A DNA stretch of 64,000 bases, taken from NCBI GenBank assembly GCA_002914845.1, contig JXTC01000021.1:1238232-1302231 (forward strand), given 5' to 3'. Each line of letters begins with the position of its first letter. Positions within the stretch are counted from its first letter, which is position 1. The notes beneath the pieces were generated by a model. It was not told the DNA's origin. It was given only the letters and a program-made list of their open reading frames with translations, and did not search any database. This document shows, piece after piece, positions 55,184-64,000 of the stretch. The translations under genes were made by a program, and so were the position numbers. The DNA is from Trema orientale. Its lineage: Eukaryota > Streptophyta > Magnoliopsida > Rosales > Cannabaceae.

Positions 55184-58100
55184 ATGGACTCCTACCAACA
55201 ACAACAACATCACCGATACATGAGGCCGCCGCCACCACAACCGCCACCGTCGACGGCGGATCCCTATCACCAGCAGCAGCAACAACCACCGCCGCCGCCG
55301 AGGCCACCAGTTCATCCGCAGGGCACATGGTACCCCACCAACCAGTTCCAGTACCACCCCGCACACTCCCCCTCCCCTCCTCCGCAGTGGGCCCCACCAC
55401 CTCCTCCTCCTCCTCCTGCTCATTCCCACTCCGACCATTTCCCTCCTCCTCCTCCTCCAGGTTCTTATCCTCCACCGCAACATCATTATCCTGCGCACCA
55501 CCAGTTCCCTTCACCGTCACCTCCGCCTCCTCCGCCTCCGCCTCGGCCACAAGTGGCTTCCCACTTTCCTCCGCGTCCTCCTCATTCTCAGATTTCCAGT
55601 TCCTACACTCAGCCCAATCAGGTATTAGTCGTCAAATTGTCTAGGGTTTTAGATTTAAGGTTTCACTCGCTTCGTTTTCGCTTATCCTATTTCTTGTTCT
55701 GTTTAATTATTTGACTATGAATCCCAAAATCTTGATGAGAGTATATATATAAATAAATGTATTATATGTGCATATATATATATATATATTTGTAGCTTTT
55801 TTTTGGTTCATGCATGCAGCTGGATGTTAATGGAGGCTCTATGTGTTGCTTCCTGACCTTGACTGATGTTCTTATTATCACATTTTTGTAGGAATGGGGA
55901 ACTCCAAATTGGGGGCATCACCAAGGTTGGGATTATCCAGGTTAGTTCTTAAATCAATACTCAAACATTTATTATAACATGATGTTTTGTTTTGGATTTA
56001 TGCAATTCGAGATTGTAGCTTTCTATGGTCACATGTCACAGAAATATGAACCACATTGTAAAACAAGCAAGGAGCATTCCAAGCAGAACTATGCCACCCA
56101 AAAAAAAAAGCCCATACCAGTCAATTGAGCCTATTCATTGTGTATCTTGAAGAGAACACCAAGGGGTTGGCTCAGCGGTGAATCACTTGGACTTAGTGCC
56201 TCATGAAGCATTAAGTCTAAGGTTCGATTCCCACTGAGTGCTATCAATTCCTTGGGGCCACACCCGCGGGCCAAAGGCCCGAGATTTTCCTGGACCATGT
56301 GGAGGGGGTGCTTTGCATGGATCCCGTGGATTAGTCGGGGCATAAGCCTCGGATATCATGGTTATCAAAAAAAAATTGTGTATCTTGAAGAGGCACCGAG
56401 TAAAGATTTTTATTTTCTTTTTGTTTGAAGATTTAAAATAATTTGGTCCCTATTTTGGCGGTATGGTGACCGTAGTGTGTGAACTTTGAGTCATTTGTTT
56501 GGGACCTAATGAAGGAAAAGGATATGTTTTATTTTCTGTTGTCTTGGTGGTACTTTGCATTTAACTCCAATAATTGAGTTGACAAGTAATGCTTATCTTA
56601 GTATTTTGATGGGCGTTATGGGGGGGGCATGGTCAAATCTTACATGCTAATTACTCAAAGGCTGTGATATTAAGAACTGATGAACTGATAAAGTTGATAA
56701 TATTTGCATTTGTTGACTTGTTTTTTCCTTACCGAACTGTTCTTGGAGTATGCCAATTATATTCGTTCAACTTTTGATATTTTATTTTACAATAGTTGCC
56801 CATAGCAATGAAGAAGATTGGGCTGCCAGGGCTAGAGCATGGGCAGACGCTAAAACAGCAATGGAGAATCAGCATCAACAATCTCAGTTTACACCAGTTG
56901 GCAGACCGGAAGAACAAGGTCATTACCATGACCAATATCCTCAATCTGTTGAGCCTCATTATGGGGAAATTCAACATCAGTCTATCCCTGCTTCTAACTA
57001 TCAACAAGTTCCAGTTTCAGCTGCACCTCACCGGCCACCAGTAGTTCACCCCTCAGAGGTTCCTTCTGTGAGCTCTGATTCATCTTATGTTCCAGAGGGA
57101 CATCTTCACACTGTTAGAGATGGAACGCCAGCCGCAGATTCAAATGCTATGTTTCAGCATCAAGGAAATCTACCTATAAGTCCATCAGTTCATCAGCAGG
57201 AGGTACCTTCTAGTTATTCTTCTGTTACAGGTAATAATTCACGTAATATATCGAATTTGTATGTGAAGCCTCTGCTCCAGAACTGCTATCATGGATCTCA
57301 AATTGCTTTACTCATTCTATGTTGTCTTCTCCATAATAACTTGTAACTGGAACCTTCTCTATTTGTTTAGTTAATGTGATTGTTCTTCTTAGAGCTTCTT
57401 CAGCTGATTTTTACTTATATTTGGTATCAATTGTTCTTTCCTCGAAGTTTGTTGGAAGTAACAGTTGTTTTCCCTCTTTTATCTATTGTGTTTATAAGGT
57501 ACTAATGTAGATGTCGCTTTCGAAGTCCTAAATCCTTGTCTTTTTTTCTCCTTTTTTATTTTATTTTTTATTTTGACTTTTTCTATATATTTCTATGCTT
57601 AAGAGTGGGTTCTGCTTTACTAATTCCATCATTTTGCTTTCTCTTTTACAAGACTTTTCCTAACCCAACGTTAGCATTACTTCTTGGAGTTGGTTCAATT
57701 TTTAAACTTTAAAATAGTTTATGCAATGAGTTTCTTTAATTCACTGGACTATATGTATTGCATGGAAACATTCCTGGACAGATTGAGCATCCCAATCTTG
57801 GCTTCATTAGAAAGGGGAGAATTAGTGATGTAAAGTAGTCTTATGTAATAAGATCTTTTTTGTCTGGCTAAACCAATATAAATACATTAGATGAGCTATC
57901 TTAATTTTTGGGCCATATTTGGTAAATTGTGTCTTGGAACCTGGTGAGTGGCAGTTTCTTTTTGCTAGATTGCAAGTGATACATGCTACATGAACACATT
58001 TTTTTGTTTAGATGCTTTATTAGCTACTGGAGTTACAATAATTATATTTTTGAGCTGTTAGTTCCTAGCTTACTAGAAATGTCTTAAATTGAATCTTCTG

Positions 58101-61100
58101 ATGACAACCTTTTGTAAGATATATATCTAACTGCTAAAATGGAAGTGCTGCCTTTCTGAAATGTGAAAAATGATATAGATTACTCTTAGTGGCCAAGCTG
58201 AATCTTTATCCCCATGGGCTTTCTTTTCCTAGTAATTTTTAAATGTGCTACTTTTCTGACTGGCAGGAAATAATGGGAGCATGCCCTTTTCAAACACTTC
58301 TTATGAAGGACAGCACCATATGCAACCACCACAGGCTATGCCTCTTGCTGACCAGCCGTTAGAATTTACACCTAGATTTAATCGTGATGACCCACATATG
58401 CAGCCCAGCTATGCTTATCTTGATTCAGTTGGACCTGTAAGAGGGATGGATACTGTCACCACTATGCCTTCTATGAACAGTTGGACTGCTCCTGTTGCAC
58501 ATGGTGTGGGTTATCCTCCTATTGCTCCAGTTCTGCCATCGGGGCCTCAGGTACTATTTATTTATTTACTTTTATATTGAGTTTTTTACTTTAATTCTCA
58601 GGGCTTAATAGTAAGTACGAATAACTTTTCATCCAGCAACATGATCCTTCGCTAGCTGTTCCTTCTCCTGTTCCTGGGCATACTGCACCTCCATTTAGTA
58701 GTTTTCCTGTGTCAGGCCTCCAGCCAACAATTCCAATTGCTGCTCCCCCATTTTCCCTTAGTGCTGGAACTGCTCTTCACCCTACTGCAGCATTCCCCGG
58801 TGATGCTTATGGAGTTCCAAGTGTTTCTGAACGCCCTAAAAAGGTATGTTTTCTCAGTCTTATTTGCTGGAACAAATCCTCTGTTGTTTGTCTATTATAC
58901 TTCCAAACTTTTGTCCAGGCTTCGGTGCCTAATTGGCTTAAGGAGGAAATAAAGAAAGCAGTTATCACAAGTTCGTCTTTGGATCATCCCAAGGAGGAAT
59001 CACAATCTATTGAAGATGAAGGTTATGATAAATCTGTTGGGAAGGGTGAGCAAGCGGATAGCAAAAGCATTGATTCTTCTAGATCAACTGAAGAAGATGA
59101 GGATGATGAGGTTTTATTCTTTTCTTGACTAAATCTCCTCCTCCTTTCTTTTTTAAGCTCTTGTGTTGGTCAAAGCTTTGTCACATTGAATAGTTTTTTT
59201 TCACATTTTGTATTACTTGGGGAATCAACCCGCATAATCTTTGTCTTTGTAGGATTATGTGGAAGCAGCTAGAACTGTGGCAATTAACCAGGAAATAAAG
59301 CGTGTGCTAACTGAAGTTCTATTGAAGGTTGCAATGCTGAGCAGGCTATATTTTTCTTTACCAACCTCACCTTATATGGTTCTAATGTTTCGTTTATTTA
59401 ATAGGTAACCGATGAACTGTTTGATGAAATTGCAACAAAAGTTCTCAATGAAGATCTGAGAATTGAAGGTGAATTCACGATCCTTTAATTTTTTCTGTAG
59501 ATTGCTGCTATAGGTTACAGTAATAGTTATAGTTATATCAATACCCTTCTTATTTGCTCTGCTTAAATGACTAGTTTCACTTTCTGCAGTTGATAAAGAC
59601 ACAGTCACTTCGAACCATAGGGTATCTCCGTCTCCCTCTACACTTCCACCTGGCAAGGCAACTGCAAAAATTATAGTTCCAGGTGTATCCAAGGAATCTG
59701 AGGTTGAAACCGTTGTTGAAAAGTCCAGTTCTAGCTTCCCTGGAGATGTACTGGGTCTTGCAAATTATGCCACTGATGATGATGATGGTGATGAAATTCA
59801 GAGTTTCAGCTCACCAAATTCTAGGAAAAAGGAGCTTATTCAGCATTTGAGTTTTGAAAAACCATTGGAAGATAAGCATGGTGTTGATGCAAATGGCAGT
59901 TCCTCAGTACAACCTGAAGAGCTCAGTAAAAAGAATAAAATTATGGAGACTGAGCCAAGTGAAGCTAGCATAATCCAGTCAAAGTATACTGACACTGAAG
60001 CCACTATGGATTTCAGTTCTGATGAAAATAGGAAAAATGAAAGTAGTGCTGGTGGAAGTAAACCAGATAGTAGTAGTGTTTCTAGATCAAAAGATACAGG
60101 TGATATAGTTAGATCTGACCCTCCTGAAGATGATGATAATACACTGAAAACATCAAAAGACAGTAACCAAGTTAAGGAAATGAGGATGAAACAAGAAAAG
60201 AATGATAGACATGACGGTAAGAGGAGTTCTGGGAAAGACCTTGAAAAGAAGGAAGAGAGTGGTATGAGAACAGATGAGAAGGGCAATGAAAATCATAGGA
60301 GACATGACGAAAGGCATCCGAGAAAGGAAAAGACAGATGAACGGAATGGCTCTAAAGAAAGAATGAAAGAGCAAAGTGCTAAGCTTCTGGCGCAGGATTC
60401 TGAGTCCAAGAAAAGGTCTTCCCATGTTGATGCCAAGGAGGACAGAAAAGAAACAGAGAGGCAACATAAAGCTGGTGCTAAAGAGGAAAGTAACAGGAAA
60501 AGAGAACATACCAAGGATAAGGAGAGCGGGAGATCAAGGCATAAACATGCAAGTGACTCAAGCAGGCACAAGAGAAGACGCTCCTCTTCAATCAGTAGGG
60601 GTAGAAGCAGCAAGGACAGCTCAGTTCATCATGATAATGATTCAAGTGATGATGCTTCCAACGATTCTCAGAGGTTTGCTATTTGTACTTTTGTGAACTT
60701 TTTCTTGTTTTTTAACTAGAATTTATTTTTATTTGTTGGGTGCGAGAGTTAATGATGCTTCCTAAGCGCTTAAATATGTTTTATTTTTCTAATGGTTTGA
60801 TACAACATGAGACACCTTCCACCGTCAGAGAAAGGAAAATTATTTTCTTGCACTTTTGTTCGAACCCCAAGACCTAAGTTTCTCCTCGCTTGCTGCAGGA
60901 AGTTGCATTCAAGGAGACGCAACTTGTCACCATCACCCTCACCTGGAAAATCTAGAAGAAGGTACCGATTTATGAGAACTTTTATCTTTGCTTCCTGGCT
61001 TGCATCACATATTTCATCTCATGCCTATAAAGTAGTTTTAAAAGCAAATTTGGACATAGTGATGTGAAGATTCCGAGGTAAACTCCTAATATGTTCCTAA

Positions 61101-62723
61101 GAAATCATGATAATCACCATGGCTAAGTTGTAAGTAATTAATAGGCTCACTCTTTTGTTAGCTCCATTTGTTTATGATGAAAATTTAAGCGACTAGCATT
61201 CTTTTCATTCATTGCTCATACCGTGGAGTGGTTAATGATCAGGATAATACTTGTCAATTTAATTGCTTTTTATCTATTAATCCTTTTCGTTTCAAATGCC
61301 TGGCAACTATTGGCGTTTTTCCTTCTCTGGTTGAAATGAATTTGGATTCTTGCTTAGTTTGCTATTACAGTAAGGAGGAATTTTTTAGTATTAGTTGATA
61401 GCCTTCTGATTTTGATTTTTGTGACCCGAAACTAGAACCACAACTAGAAATTGAAGAGTGAAAGTGCTTCTTAATGCTTATATACTTCATAATAGCTGGA
61501 TGCACTAAATTTGATCCAAATATTCATTCTCTAAGTTTCCTTATCGCGCTGATGTAGTTATTGAGTAATGTCTAAATAAATGAATGAAGGTCAGTATTAT
61601 CACTGTAGTATTCCATGTAAAGGAAAATTGCAGGGTCTTCCCTCTTCTTTCTTTTTTTTTTTTCTTTTTTTTTTTTCGATGGGGGCCCTAAAGAGGCTCT
61701 CTTTTATTCAGTATAAAGGAATGTTGTACGTTCATTTTCTCTAGTTTTCCAGTTTTCTAATTTGAGGCTCACCGTGTTGTGTTGGCTAAAGCTTGCACCT
61801 TTTGATTTGATTCTCAAAAGCCCTTGGGGTAATTAATTTGCTATTCGTCATTGCACTTTTGTTAATTGATTAATTTAGCATTACTGTTTCTGTGGCCTTT
61901 TTTTTTTCGTTCTGTGAATCTAAAAATGATGTTAATATATCTTGGCCACACAGTACATTTATGAGTAGAAAACCCATGTATCCTGGACCTCTGACTGCTA
62001 AATTGATATCTAATTACCCAGGAAAAAAAAAAGGGCCTCCTGCTTTAGATATATTATATTTTAAAGATGTATCAAGGTGTTAAGAACTATTTGAATTCTG
62101 TGTTTGTAGTAAGATAAGATATACAGATATAGGAAGTACAACTTTGACTATGCATAAATAATACATTTTTTAAATATTTTCTAGGAATTCTAATTCTTTG
62201 GGTGGAAATTTTTAGAGTGAGTTTGTCTGCAGTTGTTACTTAATTGTTTGGTAACTACTGATTAGTGCCTGTTTTTGGTTTGTATTACGGTATTGGTAGT
62301 GTTAACCTTTGATTGTACATTCAGCTTTCGTAGTTAGAAGCAGAGTAGGTTTTGCTAAGAGGGAACTTTGTATTTAGTGCGAGTCTGAACAAGGTTGAAC
62401 ATTTCTTATAAGTATATTTAACTCACCATATCAGCATATGGGTGTTTCTATTTCTAGACAAGTTTCGCGGTCTCCACATAGCAAGCATTCTCAGCGCAGG
62501 CATTCTCCCTTCTCTTCTTTTGATACAAATAGGTATGTTACTCTAAAATCTTCAAAGCTGTCTTATGTTTTTGAGACATGCCACTAATCAATGAGCAATT
62601 CAGGTGAAAGTGCAGGCCTTCTGCGTCTTCTGTTAGGATTGTTGCCTGGCTTATTGACTTTGCTAAACCTTTTGCAGGGGAAGGAGGTCAAGGTCCAGAA
62701 CACCTGTGCGACGGCAGCGATGA
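55184..62723 (+). CDS. PNISR-like proline-rich and RS-rich nuclear protein (12 exons, 1003 aa)
   Basis: Exons: 55184-55621, 55892-55940, 56796-57230, 58267-58550, 58637-58843, 58919-59110, 59253-59327, 59405-59468, 59590-60673, 60899-60961, 62458-62532 and 62678-62723. All have GT-AG borders; 3012 nt closed by TGA. Residues 1-146 are a Pro/Gln/His-rich low-complexity region with polyproline runs. Residues 147-181 have Trp-rich EWGTPNWGHHQGWDYP then NEEDWAARARAWADAK. Residues 182-471 are disordered and Pro-rich. Residues 472-487 read ASVPNWLKEEIKKAVI, and 536-580 contain TVAINQEIKRVLTEVLLK and VTDELFDEIATKVLNEDL, probable helices. Residues 700-1003 are Lys/Glu/Arg/Ser-rich, ending in RS/SP repeats (RRRSSSISRG..., RRSRSRTPVRRQR). 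The order Trp-rich DWAARARAW motif, PxWLKEEI motif, acidic helices, RS tail matches my memory of animal PNISR, a nuclear-speckle splicing-associated protein. That homology is inference. Role in splicing is likely but unproven. Confidence 0.85.
56155..56374 (+). mobile_element. Au-like SINE in intron 2 of the PNISR-like gene
   Basis: The tRNA-derived head has an A box (GGTTGGCTCAGCGGTGAAT) and a B box (GGTTCGATTCC). The 3' part carries GTGGATTAGTCGGGGC, ATAAGCCTCGGAT and an A tail, resembling the Au SINE 3' end of many plants. It is bounded by a perfect 18-bp target duplication ATTGTGTATCTTGAAGAG (56137-56154 and 56375-56392). It differs from the SINE family in the MATE cluster. Confidence 0.9.
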
Positions 62724-64000
62724 TTGGAGAAAGGATCCGTTCAGGTCCTACCTTATGAGCAGGCGAGTTTACATTGCATCACATACAAATCTAGTGTGAA
62801 GCTGTGGGTGTGGCAACTGAGTAATGTACTTAAATTTTCCTTGTACGAAGTGGGTTATTTGGTTAAATGTGTCCTTTACACTTGAGTACTAGGACGGTGA
62901 CGATCTAATGGAATGCTCACTCATGCTAGCTCTCATGAGTGAGCTTAGGATGCATTGATAGCTTAGCTCCCCGAGTTTCTGGAGAAATTTTTTAAGGTTC
63001 ATCTGGTAAGAGAGGGTTACGAACTTGTAGTTGTGCCAAGTATTGTATCTAACAGTTGAAAAAGAATCATCAAGGGGCTGCTGTTTTTTGTTTGTTTTGT
63101 ATTCCCCTATTTTCCTTTTTTCCCTCTCTTATCTGGGCAGTGCTGCCTAAATGGTTCTAAAACAGATGTATGCATTCTTGTCAAGTGCAAATATTATTGG
63201 GCGTACCAATGGCTTTTGGTTGAAATTTTCATTGCTCAAGAATGGATCATGCTTTCTTTTGACAACAAATTGTACGTATAAAGTTCTTCCCCCGGCCGCT
63301 AATCTATTCCTCTTTGGAGAAATGGAGCTGTTCTCAATAGGCGGAAGAAATCTATCCAATGTGATCGTCGGTTCGGGTGTAACCAAATGACAAATATGAC
63401 CCTCGTTTTCTTTTTCTTCTTCATTTTTTTTTTTTTCTGTTGACTTCTTGAGTGTGAATAACCGTGCCTGGTGGCAGGTGTTTACACTTCTATTGTAAAA
63501 GTGATTTTGTTTAAATATTTGTTTTCCTCATCTTTTGTTTTTTTTTTTTTTGGCTTAACAAATATTTGAACATATGCACATGCAATTATGCATAGTGTGG
63601 ATCAAAACGGAATTAGTGTGATTCGTATCATATGGGCGCAACCTAGGAGGACGCAGACGCACAATGCTCTTCATCGCAAAATCGCAATACGAAACTTCTT
63701 TTTTCTTTTTTCTTTCTTCTTTTTTTGGCTAAAGTCCTAAAGAGAAATGGAAGTTCTGTTGATTATTATACTTTTAGCATTTTTGTAGACACGTGAATTA
63801 AAAAGAATGGGAAATCGAGTTATATGATCACCTCTTTTTATTTATTTATTTTTAGTAGTTTTCTGATACTTAAAAAAAGGGGTTAATTTGTGAAAAATAT
63901 GATAGTGCAATACAGTTATAAATGTTGACAAAAACAATAAAAAAGAGAAACAAATTTAGAGGGAAAAAAAAGTGGGATTGTTGAAGACGGCAACGTATGA
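62724..64000. other. 3' flank of the PNISR-like gene
   Basis: It starts with the probable 3' UTR, which is moderately T-rich. Frames of about 79 codons on both strands overlap at 63147-63390 and have no recognisable domain or splice context. No gene or TE end is supported to the end of the window. Confidence 0.5.

Noticed and set aside
55151..55550. Arg-rich and Glu-rich frames on the - strand
   Set aside because: They mirror the polyproline-coding exon 1 of the PNISR-like gene; the composition is a by-product of CCN repeats.
54991..55644. 217-codon + strand frame starting upstream of the PNISR-like start
   Set aside because: It overlaps exon 1 in a different phase, gives Thr/Ser runs from the same repeats, and does not join later exons in frame.
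56155..56240. tRNA gene
   Set aside because: Flanked by an 18-bp target duplication and followed by an Au-like SINE body, so a SINE and not a tRNA gene.
60153..60613. Hydrophobic - strand frames of about 110 codons
   Set aside because: Antisense of the Lys/Glu-rich exon 9; Leu/Phe-rich readings are expected from that composition.
63147..63390. 79-codon frames on both strands downstream of the PNISR-like gene
   Set aside because: Both strands are open over the same stretch with no recognised domain or splice context; likely 3' UTR or flank.

Overview
The window is plant nuclear DNA, almost certainly from a eudicot. It has AT-rich introns with GT-AG borders and long AT-rich intergenic stretches. 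It also carries Ty1/copia retrotransposons, tRNA-derived SINEs and small inverted-repeat elements, and the conserved proteins are closest to Arabidopsis ones as I remember them. I cannot name the species. There is one assembly gap (47608-48226) and two single ambiguous bases (44542 and 49213).

Left part (1-34910): a tandem cluster of three MATE-family efflux genes on the + strand, all sharing one eight-exon structure. Copy A is broken. A copia element (1-2868) sits inside its exon 2, so exon 1 and the start of exon 2 lie beyond the window's left edge or are lost, and its exon 7 is decayed. Copy B (8745-19959) is complete on paper at 505 codons, but its intron 2 is swollen to 6.4 kb by a copia element whose 5' half has been inverted. 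Copy C (23391-34910) is complete at 520 codons and has an 8.7 kb intron 3. That intron holds a 3.5 kb inverted repeat of LTR-like sequence, a TRIM-like insertion, two MULE-type MITEs and a copia reverse-transcriptase fragment. The introns and spacers of the cluster also hold two further MITE copies of the same family and three copies of one SINE family.

Right part (36154-62723): four single-copy housekeeping-type genes. On the - strand are cytosolic ribosomal protein L27a (uL15), with a typical telo-box/site II promoter, and a probably plastid-targeted TPR protein with a C-terminal membrane helix. Divergent from the TPR gene, across an 850-bp shared promoter region containing a decayed tandem duplication, lies the plastid half-size ABC transporter ABCB26/TAP1 (18 exons, one GC-AG intron). 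After a repeat-rich 7.7 kb spacer comes a 12-exon gene for a 1003-residue Pro-rich/RS-rich nuclear protein that resembles the PNISR splicing-associated family.

All exon models were built by hand from splice signals, reading phase and comparison among the three MATE paralogues. Every intact model closes in frame. I found no prokaryotic system, CRISPR array or bona fide tRNA/rRNA gene. The most unusual content is in the mobile elements and what they have done to the MATE cluster.
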